Assembly (NCBI GenBank): GCA_002391235.1
Contig: DGRX01000027.1
Location: 1-64,000, forward strand
Length of the DNA: 64,000 nt
Origin: Treponema sp. UBA4377
Lineage (GTDB): Bacteria > Spirochaetota > Spirochaetia > Treponematales > Treponemataceae
Reading direction: 5' to 3'
Shown here piece after piece: positions 43,683-51,566 of this stretch. Positions within the stretch are counted from its first letter, which is position 1; each line of letters opens with the position of its first letter. Made by a program: the position numbers and the translations under genes. Below the pieces are notes generated by a model that made no database searches, was not told where the DNA came from, and was given only the letters and a program-made list of their open reading frames with translations.

Positions 43683-44220
43683 GATTTTACTCTGCGTGAC
43701 AGGCTCGATTTCCTGCTACAAGGCCGCCGAGCTTCTAAGCCTTTTGGTAAAAAACGGAAACGAAGTCAAGGTCGTTGCCACCGAGGACGCCTTGCGCTTT
43801 GTCGGAAAGGCGACCTTTGAGGGCCTTTCCAAAAACAAGCTTTACGCCGACATGTGGACCAACGAAGGCGAGCCCATCGCGCACATAACGCTAAGCCAAA
43901 AATGGGCCGACGCGATTATGGTCTACCCCGCAAGCGCCGACACAATCAACAAGCTGGCCGCCGGAATCGCCGACAACCTTTTGGGCGCGCTTTTCTTGGC
44001 CAACAATTTTCAAAAGCCCTTTGTAATCTCGCCCGCGATGAACTCCAACATGTTCCTGCACCCGGCCACGCAAAAGTCCTTGCAAACGCTAAAGGATTGG
44101 GGCGCCAAAATTTTGGAGCCGGCCCAAGGACACTTGGCTTGCGGAGACGCGGGCGTAGGCCGCCTGCCGGAGCCAGCCGAGGCCTTTAAATTTTTAAAAG
44201 GAATTTTGGGAGCAAAATGA
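43675..44220 (+). CDS. coaC: Phosphopantothenoylcysteine decarboxylase (stand-alone CoaC)
   Basis: 181 residues from ATG 43675, overlapping the panC end by 8 nt. An HFCD flavoprotein: GSISCYKAAELL, catalytic His in PIAHITLS, PAMNSNMF and GHLACGDAGVGRL (active-site Cys). Decarboxylates PPC to 4'-phosphopantetheine. In most bacteria it is fused to CoaB; here the two are separate genes with a 4-nt overlap. Confidence 0.93.
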   Translation: MSKILLCVTGSISCYKAAELLSLLVKNGNEVKVVATEDALRFVGKATFEGLSKNKLYADMWTNEGEPIAHITLSQKWADAIMVYPASADTINKLAAGIADNLLGALFLANNFQKPFVISPAMNSNMFLHPATQKSLQTLKDWGAKILEPAQGHLACGDAGVGRLPEPAEAFKFLKGILGAK

Positions 44221-45098
44221 AGTCCGCTCTTTGTGACAAAAAATCGTTGCAAGACAAAAAAACGCGCCGCGCGCCCTTTCGGGTTTTAATAACAGGCGGC
44301 GGCTGCGTTGAAAAAATCGACAACGTTCGCGCCATCACAAATTTTTCTAGCGGAAAAACGGCTCTTTTAATCGCGCGCGTTTTAAAGGCCTTAAATCCCG
44401 CCGCCGCGGTCACCTACTTGATGTCCGAGCGCGCGGTCCAGCCGAAAGTCCCCGGGGCTTTAGGAAAGCCTAAGACTGCCGGCAAAGCGGAGGCTTCTTG
44501 CAAGGCGAAAAACGCCGGGCGCGCCTCTGCCGTTTGCGATTCCGTCAAAAACTTCAGCTCTTGCGCCGACTTGCAAAAGCTTTTGCGCGCGGAGCTTTCG
44601 GCCAACAAATACGACTTGCTTTTCCACGCGGCGGCGGTAAGCGATTACAGCGTTCAAAGCCTTTCGGTTGACGGAAAGGAATTTAAGCCCGGAAAAATCG
44701 CCAAGATTAGCGGCGCGGACGAAGTTTTGGTAAGGCTAAAAAAGAATCCAAAGCTTTTGGAGCAAATTCCCGCCTTGGCAAAAAAGAAAAACAAGCGCGC
44801 GGTAGTCGTGGGCTTTAAGCTTACTTCAAACGCAAGCTTGCCTGAGCGCGAGGCCGCCGTCCAAAAATTGTTCGCCGCAAAAAATCCGCCGGACTTTGTG
44901 ATTTCAAACGACCTTAGCGAAATCACGCCCAAAAGCCATCCTTGCGTTTTGTGGCGAAAGGGGAGCGCGGCCGCTTCTGGCGCTGGAAAAAAGGCGGTCG
45001 GCGCTTCTGGCGCTGCCAACAATGCCGGCGCTCCGGTGGCGATCGCGCGCGGACAAATTCAAACTATTGTAAGGAAAATCTATGCTTTTAACAGTTGA
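44217..45098 (+). CDS. coaB: Phosphopantothenate-cysteine ligase (stand-alone CoaB)
   Basis: 293 residues. VLITGGGCVEKIDNVRAITN and FSSGKTALLIA form the nucleotide and phosphopantothenate sites; HAAAVSDYSV and VVGFKLTS are typical of CoaB. Couples cysteine to phosphopantothenate. Two low-complexity Ala/Gly/Lys/Ser stretches (about 80-105 and 245-275) are absent from ordinary CoaB and probably form surface loops. Overlaps coaC by 4 nt and coaX by 17 nt. Confidence 0.88.
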   Translation: MKSALCDKKSLQDKKTRRAPFRVLITGGGCVEKIDNVRAITNFSSGKTALLIARVLKALNPAAAVTYLMSERAVQPKVPGALGKPKTAGKAEASCKAKNAGRASAVCDSVKNFSSCADLQKLLRAELSANKYDLLFHAAAVSDYSVQSLSVDGKEFKPGKIAKISGADEVLVRLKKNPKLLEQIPALAKKKNKRAVVVGFKLTSNASLPEREAAVQKLFAAKNPPDFVISNDLSEITPKSHPCVLWRKGSAAASGAGKKAVGASGAANNAGAPVAIARGQIQTIVRKIYAFNS

Positions 45099-45864
45099 CG
45101 TTGGAAACACTACGATTCAGTGCGGCCTTTTTGAAGGCGAAAAATTGGCGTTGCAGTTCCGCCGCTCCACAAACCCAAGGCTAAGCTCCGACGAGCTGGG
45201 CTTGTTCTTCCGCGACGTCTTGGCGCTGAACAATTTTGACTACAAGGCTGTCGAGCGCATCGCCTGCTGCTCGGTCGTTCCGGCGATAAACCACTCGCTT
45301 TCAAACTGCTTCAGGAAATATTTTTTTAAGGAAGCGCTTTTCATTCAGGCGGGAATCAAGACCGGCCTAAAAATAAAATACGCCAACCCGCGCGAAATCG
45401 GAGCCGACAGAATCGCAGGCGCGATTGGAGCCGTTCACGCGGCGGCGTCTTCCGGCGGAGCAAAAAACTTGATTGTCGTCGACATGGGCACGGCCACAAC
45501 CGTTGACGTGATTACAAAAAACAGCGAGTACTTGGGAGGCGCGATCTTGCCCGGCGCCGCGATGAGCGTCCACGCCCTAAGCGAAGGAACCGCGCAGCTC
45601 CCGAGCGTCGAGGTCGTCCAGCCCAAGAACGTTTGCGGCTCGTCAACGATAGAGGCGATTCAGTCGGGCGTTTTTTACGGCCAGGCCGGCGCCGTCCGCG
45701 AGCTTGTTTCCAAAATGGAAGAAAGCGTTTTTGGAGGGGAGAGGGCCTTTGTGATAGGGACGGGCGGCTTTAGCCGTTCATTTGAAAGCGCGGGCCTTTT
45801 TGACTTGGTCTTGCCCGACTTGGTCTTGCAGGGCCTTAAGGTCGCGCTGGACATGAATGCGTAA
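45082..45864 (+). CDS. coaX: Type III pantothenate kinase
   Basis: 260 residues. LTVDVGNTTIQCGLF (phosphate-binding), NPREIGADRIAGAIGA and VDMGTATTVDVI are the three CoaX motifs of the ASKHA fold. Phosphorylates pantothenate, the first CoA step, and is insensitive to CoA feedback unlike type I kinases. It starts inside the end of coaB. Confidence 0.95.
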   Translation: MLLTVDVGNTTIQCGLFEGEKLALQFRRSTNPRLSSDELGLFFRDVLALNNFDYKAVERIACCSVVPAINHSLSNCFRKYFFKEALFIQAGIKTGLKIKYANPREIGADRIAGAIGAVHAAASSGGAKNLIVVDMGTATTVDVITKNSEYLGGAILPGAAMSVHALSEGTAQLPSVEVVQPKNVCGSSTIEAIQSGVFYGQAGAVRELVSKMEESVFGGERAFVIGTGGFSRSFESAGLFDLVLPDLVLQGLKVALDMNA

Positions 45865-45983
45865 CTGACCATAAACGCGCCGCCTTTTTGGGCTTGCAAT
45901 CATTCTTGGAGAAATAGCGGCGAAAAAACTGTTTGCAAGACAAATATTGCAGGACGCCGCATAAACCGCAACATTACGGCGTT

Positions 45984-46072
45984 GCCGTTTTGCGATAAAA
46001 AATGATTTACTTGCCCGCTCACGCGGGCGGGCAATCGCGCTCGTGACAAAACTCGCGCGAACAGCGGCATAA
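45984..46072 (+). repeat. Palindromic repeat, family B, upstream of panD
   Basis: CGTTTTGCGATAAAAAATG, TTTACTT, a hairpin GCCCGC-TCAC-GCGGGC, GGGCAAT, then CGCGCTCGTGACAAAACTC and GCGCGAACAGC. The first half recurs at 60169-60221 and 46540-46562; the second half at 31929-31989. The upstream stretch 45865-45983 also holds an ACGCCG/CGGCGT inverted repeat. Confidence 0.6.
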
Positions 46073-46085
46073 CAGGAGGACTAGA

Positions 46086-46427
46086 ATGCAAATAACAGTT
46101 TTAAAATCAAAAATTCATCGCGCCACAGTGACGGACGCCAACTTGGAATATGTTGGCTCAATCACAATCGACAAGGCCCTTCTAAAAAAATCCGGAATGC
46201 ATCCTTGGGAAAAGGTGGACGTCCTCAACGTCAATAACGGCGAGCGCCTTACGACCTACATCATGCCCGGAAAAAAAGGCGAGATTTGCCTTAACGGAGC
46301 GGCCGCGCGAAAGGCCGCCGTCGGCGACAAAGTCATCATCGTGACTTACACGCAAATCGAGGAAGCCGACGCCGACGGCTGGAAGCCCAACATCGTCATC
46401 GTTGACGAAAAGAACCGGGCGAAGTAG
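46086..46427 (+). CDS. panD: Aspartate 1-decarboxylase proenzyme
   Basis: 113 residues. Self-cleavage at Gly24-Ser25 (EYVGSITID) yields the pyruvoyl enzyme making beta-alanine for PanC. YTTYIMPG-type segment and NGAAARKAAVGDKVIIVTY match PanD. Separated from coaX by a 221-nt repeat region, so it may be transcribed partly independently. CAGGAGGA precedes the ATG. Confidence 0.95.
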   Translation: MQITVLKSKIHRATVTDANLEYVGSITIDKALLKKSGMHPWEKVDVLNVNNGERLTTYIMPGKKGEICLNGAAARKAAVGDKVIIVTYTQIEEADADGWKPNIVIVDEKNRAK

Positions 46428-46541
46428 GGTGATGTTGGGCGTTCCCGCCAGCAAGCGGAGGTCGGGCTTTTCGGGGTTCCGCTATCGCTTCATTCCTACG
46501 CTGCGCTTCGGAACGCTTTTGCGCCCCTACAATCCCTAACG
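46428..46541. repeat. Palindromic element between panD and the R-M-like module
   Basis: Starts right after the panD stop with TGATGTTGGGCGTTCCCG and ends in ATCCCTAACG. GCGTTCC (46439-46445) pairs with GGAACGC (46510-46516), and GTAGGG/CCCTAC lie outside it. A 23-nt stretch at 46444-46466 is repeated 20/23 in direct orientation at 48891-48913 on the other side of the module. The 3' end merges with a partial family B repeat (46540-46562). Confidence 0.65.
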
Positions 46542-46557
46542 TTTTGCATATGAATGA

Positions 46558-47730
46558 TTACTTATTTCCCTTTGCCCTGTTGTGAGTTTTGCAAAGCATT
46601 TGGCAATTTGAAATATCCGTCGAGCCGCCTTTGCTCCATGCGGTAACATGGTCAGCGTCCATTTCTGAAAGTTTCCAGATTTTTGTTTTATTAGGCGTAT
46701 CTCCAACAGCGCAGAGAGGGCAGTTTGACTCTCCTTTTTGCTCGGCTTCGTTTGTTTGCTGCTGATATTTTGCTTTCTTTGTTCGGTCGTCAAAAATTCG
46801 GATATTCAAAAGTGTTTTGTCAGTTTCACCGCCAAGAACATATTCAAAAACACCCTTATTGTTTGTTACAAAATCATCCGCTAAAAGCGCTGTCACACGC
46901 TCCCAAAGTTCATCTGGGTTGTAAGGATTTTTGTGATATGTTTCATACAATCTGCCCCATTCAAGATTTTTCATTTCGCTGGTTGTGTCTTTGAAAGTTA
47001 CATCAATCCAATCAATAACTGTGTCAAAATATGTTTTTAATTCATTGATGTTGTCGTCATTGCGATGAACGCTCATGTATTGCTCAATTGTCTGGTTATT
47101 GTGAGCTGATACCCATTCCAAAGCGGTATGCAAGAAATCCTGTCTGTTTGCACTGCCAGAAACATAATCAGACCAAATTGTAATTTTAGGACTGTTTGAA
47201 TTTGAAAAGATTTCTTTGGCTTTTGTAACAAAAGAGCCAGAATACAAAGCGTTTAAAAACTCCTGCTCATTCAGCGGAATTCCTGTAATGTTTATAGTCT
47301 TGAACCAGTCTTTGATTTCTTCTTCTTCACCTTCACAAATATAAACAAGAAGCTTTGTCTCGTTGATTTTCTTTTGAATTTCTTCGTTCATGCCAGAAAA
47401 ATATTGTTCCATTCCGTTTTTGTCTTTTACAGAGAATTTTCCTGTAACAAAACGACCGATAGAAGTTATTCTCTGCTGACCGTCTAAGATTTCCAACATT
47501 CCATCTGGCCGTCGGTTAAAGTAGATAAGACCAAGTGGATATTCTTTTAAAATAGACTCTATTACTGCGACATCACGCTTGCCGTCTGCGTAGATGTAAT
47601 TTCTCTGATATTCAGGCTGAATGATAAGTTTACCATTCAGGCCGTAAAGACCTTTCCCTTCCAAAGTGTTGTAAACAAAGCCTTTGCATATTTCTTCAAT
47701 TGTAAACTCTGTATGCAATTCTGTTTTCAT
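46558..47730 (-). CDS. DUF262-HNH protein, probable restriction nuclease
   Basis: 390 residues. The DUF262 (GmrS/ParB-like) domain has IIQPEYQRNYIY (37-48) and ILDGQQRITS (81-90). The C-terminus is an HNH nuclease: zinc Cys337, Cys340, Cys376 and Cys380, with His361 (DADHVTAWSKGGS), Asn375 and His383. In GmrSD-type type IV restriction the DUF262 part hydrolyses NTP and the nuclease part cuts. Here it begins directly after the methyltransferase stop (TAA-ATG), so both come from one mRNA. Base composition is clearly more A+T-rich than neighbours, suggesting transfer. Confidence 0.85.
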   Translation of the reverse strand: MKTELHTEFTIEEICKGFVYNTLEGKGLYGLNGKLIIQPEYQRNYIYADGKRDVAVIESILKEYPLGLIYFNRRPDGMLEILDGQQRITSIGRFVTGKFSVKDKNGMEQYFSGMNEEIQKKINETKLLVYICEGEEEEIKDWFKTINITGIPLNEQEFLNALYSGSFVTKAKEIFSNSNSPKITIWSDYVSGSANRQDFLHTALEWVSAHNNQTIEQYMSVHRNDDNINELKTYFDTVIDWIDVTFKDTTSEMKNLEWGRLYETYHKNPYNPDELWERVTALLADDFVTNNKGVFEYVLGGETDKTLLNIRIFDDRTKKAKYQQQTNEAEQKGESNCPLCAVGDTPNKTKIWKLSEMDADHVTAWSKGGSTDISNCQMLCKTHNRAKGNK

Positions 47731-48834
47731 TTATTTATCTCCGTTCAGTTTTCTAATGAAGATTCTTTTATAAACTCGTTCACCATTTATTGTCGCTTGC
47801 GCAATTCCGCTAGATTCCTGCCATAAACCATGTGAGAATCCCTTTCCTTCGCTCTCTGTTGCGCCGATAATTTCAAATTGCTCAGGACAATATTTATCCA
47901 AGAATGAAATTGGAACCCCAACAACTCCCTCGTAATCACTTGGAATCGCATCTGTATACGGCACTTCAAGAGCGTCATAATTGTCGTATTTTTTGTAGCC
48001 GATACCTTTCACTTCTTTGTGTTTAGAATGCTTTATATTTTGAGTTTGCGTGTTTAACTCCAAAGGTTTATGGCGGCGACCATGTTCGATATTCGTTAGC
48101 CAAAGACAGTTATTTGTCGCCACAATTCGGTTTCCGTTTTTATCAATTCGCGCTTCTGTTCCGTAAAGCTCATAGCCTTCTGGAACAATAAAGCCAGAAA
48201 TCCATCTTCCCATTCCGTTTCCAAGCCAAACATTGTTGTTCATTATCTGTGGAAAAACTTCTTTATATGTAATTGCGTTAATATTTCCAATAATCAAAAA
48301 CTGTTTTTTACTTTCTATAAGCCACATAAAAAATTCCGTAAAAAGCGAAAACGGCGGATTTGTGATTATAAAGTCAGACTCGTCACGGAGTTTTTTTACT
48401 TCTTCGCTTCTAAAATCGCCGTCTCCTTCCAGATAGTTCCATTTTAAATCGTCAATGTTTATTTTGCCGTCTTTGTTTTCGTCTTTTGTAAGTGTAAAAA
48501 TTTTACCCTTAATTTTTGTTTTATCCATACTGAAAAGCGGATTTTCCGTTTCAAAAAGCGTAGGCTGCCAGTCCCAGTCAACATTCTTGCTTTCTATTGC
48601 ATAACTTGTGCTTATGAGTTTTTTAAGTCCGAATGTGTCAAAATTCTGAGCGAAAAATTTTGTGAAATTACTCCATTCCGGGTCGTCACAAGGACATAGA
48701 ATTGTCTTTCCTCTGAATACATCGGGATTATATTCAAGATAAGCGTTTATTTCCTTTTGAATGTCGCCATATTGTGTGTAAAATTCATCGTTTTTGTTCT
48801 TTTTGGCTTTGTGTAAAAATTCTGCGTTTGGCAT
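47731..48834 (-). CDS. EcoRI-type adenine-specific DNA methyltransferase
   Basis: 367 residues. KKNKNDEFYTQYGDIQKEI (11-29) is the conserved start of the M.EcoRI-like family; ILCPCDDP (45-52) is the SAM-binding region and TNPPF (158-162) the catalytic N6-adenine motif IV. The family methylates adenine in a short palindrome; the target here is unknown. No EcoRI-like nuclease follows; a DUF262-HNH protein takes that place. A+T-rich codons unlike the flanking pan and thr genes. Confidence 0.9.
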   Translation of the reverse strand: MPNAEFLHKAKKNKNDEFYTQYGDIQKEINAYLEYNPDVFRGKTILCPCDDPEWSNFTKFFAQNFDTFGLKKLISTSYAIESKNVDWDWQPTLFETENPLFSMDKTKIKGKIFTLTKDENKDGKINIDDLKWNYLEGDGDFRSEEVKKLRDESDFIITNPPFSLFTEFFMWLIESKKQFLIIGNINAITYKEVFPQIMNNNVWLGNGMGRWISGFIVPEGYELYGTEARIDKNGNRIVATNNCLWLTNIEHGRRHKPLELNTQTQNIKHSKHKEVKGIGYKKYDNYDALEVPYTDAIPSDYEGVVGVPISFLDKYCPEQFEIIGATESEGKGFSHGLWQESSGIAQATINGERVYKRIFIRKLNGDK

Positions 48835-48843
48835 AACGCGGGC

Positions 48844-48872
48844 ATTCTAGCGCATTTTGAAATGTTTTTAAA
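48844..48872 (-). promoter_or_regulatory. Promoter of the methyltransferase-HNH pair
   Basis: Minus strand: TTTAAA (48867-48872), 17-bp spacer, TAGAAT (48844-48849), 9 nt to ATG, no Shine-Dalgarno site. Confidence 0.45.
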
Positions 48873-48890
48873 GAACCCAGCGAGGACAGC

Positions 48891-48940
48891 CCCGCCGGCA
48901 AGCAGCGGTCGGGCGGCCGCGCTTTTTGGGCTTGCCAATA
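48891..48940 (+). repeat. Right-hand repeat bracketing the R-M-like module
   Basis: CCCGCCGGCAAGC and GGTCGGG match the left element (46444-46466) at 20 of 23 positions in the same orientation. The following CTTTTTGGGCTTGCCAAT also occurs, with one base missing, near 45888-45904 downstream of coaX. Confidence 0.55.
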
Positions 48941-48951
48941 TTTGTGACTGA

Positions 48952-48980
48952 TTGAATTCTTTTCTCTTTTTTACTATAAT
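48952..48980 (+). promoter_or_regulatory. Sigma-70 promoter of thrA
   Basis: TTGAAT (48952-48957), 17-bp T-rich spacer, TATAAT (48975-48980). The leader to ATG 49032 is about 45 nt and carries GAGGAA. No leader peptide or attenuator hairpin was seen. Confidence 0.75.
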
Positions 48981-49031
48981 AATTTGCGCTAGCTTGTTAT
49001 TCTAAAAACGTTATTTTTGTGAGGAACTTTC

Positions 49032-51527
49032 ATGCTTACACTTAAATTTGGCGGAACCTCGATGGGAAACGCCCGTCGCATTCTTGACTCAACTGACATC
49101 ATCATAGAGCAACAAAAAAAAGAGCGCGTCAGCGTAATCGTTTCGGCTGTCGCCGGCGTTTCAAATAAATTGCAGGAAAGCATCGACGGCTCTATTCGCG
49201 GCGAAAATCCCGAGCGCTTTGTAAAGGACTTGCGCGCGGTTCACTTGGAAATTTGCCGCGAGCTTCAGTCCAAGCTGCCAGGCTTTGACAGCGACGCGGT
49301 CATGAAAAGCCTTGAGGACAAGTTTGTCGAATTGCAAAACCTTTTGACAGCCGTCGTCGCTTTTGGCGAATGCACGGACACCGCGCACTGCCGCATTATG
49401 GGCATGGGCGAATTGCTTTGCGTTCCGATTGTCGAAGCGGTTCTCCTTGCCAAAAAGCAAAGCGTAATCGTCCTCAACTCCCGCAAATTCATCATGGCCA
49501 CCGGCAACCAAAAAGAGGCCAGCGCCGACTACGCGAAGACCGCCGAGCTTTTGCGCCCCTACTGCGACGGCGAATACAAGGCGCAGACAAGAATCCTTTT
49601 GATGCCGGGCTTTGTCTGCTCTTGGATTCCAAGCGAGGGAGCGGAGCCGATTCCGGGCCTTTTGGGAAGGAACGGCTCGGACTTTAGCGCCGCGATTGTG
49701 GGCGCCTGCATGGGCTCAAAGCAAGTCCAATTCTGGACAGACGTTGACGGCATTTACACGGCCGACCCGCGCATCGTAAAGGACGCGATTTTGGTCGACG
49801 ACATGACATACGAAGAGGCGATGGAGCTTGCCTTCTTTGGCTCTAAAGTCCTGCATCCAAAAACTTTGGCGCCTCTCGCCGCCAAGGGAATCGAGGCGTG
49901 GAGCCTTAACTCTTTGAACACAAGCGCGCGCGGAACTAGAATCGGAAAAGGTCCCTTTGAAAGCGAAAAAGGCGCCAATTTTGTGCGCGGCATTTCTTGC
50001 CTTAAAAAGACTTCGATTATTTCTGTTAGCGGAAGCGGAATGCGCGACAGGCCTGGAATCGCCGGCCGCATTTTTGACGCGGTCTCCCGCGCGGGCATTT
50101 CTGTTTTGCTCATCACCCAGTCGTCTTCAGAATACACAATCAGCTTTTGCGTCCGCGACGAAGCCGCCGGCCGCGCGAAGGAAGCGATCGCCAGCGAGTT
50201 TGATTTGGAAATACAAGACGGCGTGATCAATCCTGTAGAAATTTATTCCAACTGCGCGATTGTTTCCATTGTAGGCGACGGAATGAAAAAGCAGCTTGGC
50301 GTGGCCAGCCGTTTCTTTGACGCGCTCGCCAACGCAGGAGTCAGCGTTCTTGCAATCGCGCAAGGCTCCAGCGAAAGGTCCATCAGCGCCGTAATCGACG
50401 GAGAGATGGGCGACATCGCGGTCCGAATGGCCCACAACTTTTTCTTCCACACCGCGCAGTCGATTCAAGTCTTTGCCTTTGGAGCGGGAAACATCGGCGG
50501 CACTTTGCTTGACCAAATCGGCGAGCAGCAGGAAAGCCTCCTCGCGCAAGGCATCGACATCAAGGTCATGGCGATCTCAACGGTTGACGGCCTTATGATT
50601 GACGAAAACGGAATCGACCTTAAGACTTGGCGCGAGACCACAAAGAAGATGCCGCTAAAGACAAGCGTTGACGAAATACTAAAGTTCGTCCGCGAAAAAA
50701 AGCCGCTCAACCCTGTCTTTGTGGACTGCACGGCCAGCTACGACTTGCCCGAGCGCTACCTTGACATTTTGGAAGCCGGAATGTCGATCGCCACTCCCAA
50801 CAAGAGGGCCAACTCTATGTCTATGGACTTTTATAAGCAGCTTAGAAAGACGGCCAACAAAAAGCGCCGCCGCTTCTTGTACGAGACCAACGTAGGCGCG
50901 GGCCTTCCAATCATCGACACGCTGCAAAACCTTTTCCGCTCAGGCGACAAACTTACCCGCTTTATGGGAATCATGTCAGGCTCGCTTTCTTACATCTTTG
51001 GCCGCTTGGACGAGGGCGTTCCCTTTAGCCAGGCCGTTCTTGAAGCCAAGGAAAAGCGCTACACCGAGCCAGACCCCCGCGACGACCTTAACGGAATGGA
51101 CGTTGCCAGAAAGGGCCTTATCATCGCGCGCGAGGCAGGCTACGACATCGAGCTTTCTGACGTTCAAGTCCTCAAGGTTTTCCCCGAAGACTTTGACACG
51201 TCTGGCTCTACCGAAGAATTCTTAAAGCGCCTTCCGCAAGTCGACGGCTACTTTAAGAAAAAAATCGACGCGCTCAAAAAAGACAACAAGGTTTTGCGCA
51301 TGGGCGCGACAGTCCAGGACGGAAAGTGTACCGTCGGAATGTTTGAAGTCGGCCCCGAAGATCCCCTTTACGCGATAAAGGGCGGCGAGAACGCCTTTGT
51401 GTTCTACACGGCGCGCTACCAGCCGATTCCTCTTACGGTCCGCGGTTACGGAGCCGGAGCGGGAGTCACAGCCGCCGGCGTCTTTGGCGACATCTTGCGC
51501 ACTGTAAGCTTCAACACGGAACGATAG
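49032..51527 (+). CDS. thrA: Bifunctional aspartate kinase / homoserine dehydrogenase
   Basis: 831 residues. Aspartokinase (1-~300, TLKFGGTSMGN and GRNGSDFSA), two ACT domains (about 310-465, SVSGSGMRDRPGIAGRIF and SIVGDGMKKQLGVASRFF), then homoserine dehydrogenase from about 478: FGAGNIGGTLLDQI, VDCTAS, and TEPDPRDDLNGMDVARK with the catalytic Asp/Lys. Controls entry to threonine and methionine synthesis, usually with threonine feedback through the ACT domains. No thrB or thrC nearby. Confidence 0.95.
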   Translation: MLTLKFGGTSMGNARRILDSTDIIIEQQKKERVSVIVSAVAGVSNKLQESIDGSIRGENPERFVKDLRAVHLEICRELQSKLPGFDSDAVMKSLEDKFVELQNLLTAVVAFGECTDTAHCRIMGMGELLCVPIVEAVLLAKKQSVIVLNSRKFIMATGNQKEASADYAKTAELLRPYCDGEYKAQTRILLMPGFVCSWIPSEGAEPIPGLLGRNGSDFSAAIVGACMGSKQVQFWTDVDGIYTADPRIVKDAILVDDMTYEEAMELAFFGSKVLHPKTLAPLAAKGIEAWSLNSLNTSARGTRIGKGPFESEKGANFVRGISCLKKTSIISVSGSGMRDRPGIAGRIFDAVSRAGISVLLITQSSSEYTISFCVRDEAAGRAKEAIASEFDLEIQDGVINPVEIYSNCAIVSIVGDGMKKQLGVASRFFDALANAGVSVLAIAQGSSERSISAVIDGEMGDIAVRMAHNFFFHTAQSIQVFAFGAGNIGGTLLDQIGEQQESLLAQGIDIKVMAISTVDGLMIDENGIDLKTWRETTKKMPLKTSVDEILKFVREKKPLNPVFVDCTASYDLPERYLDILEAGMSIATPNKRANSMSMDFYKQLRKTANKKRRRFLYETNVGAGLPIIDTLQNLFRSGDKLTRFMGIMSGSLSYIFGRLDEGVPFSQAVLEAKEKRYTEPDPRDDLNGMDVARKGLIIAREAGYDIELSDVQVLKVFPEDFDTSGSTEEFLKRLPQVDGYFKKKIDALKKDNKVLRMGATVQDGKCTVGMFEVGPEDPLYAIKGGENAFVFYTARYQPIPLTVRGYGAGAGVTAAGVFGDILRTVSFNTER

Positions 51528-51566
51528 CGGCAGCGGCCGGACAGCGGTATTGATAGGAAATTTTTT

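Noticed and set aside
46428..46541. CRISPR-like repeat array
   Set aside because: Repeats are palindromic and dispersed, not regularly spaced; no cas genes occur anywhere in the window.
49032..49032. Threonine attenuator upstream of thrA
   Set aside because: The ~45-nt leader has no room for a leader peptide rich in Thr/Ile and shows no terminator hairpin.
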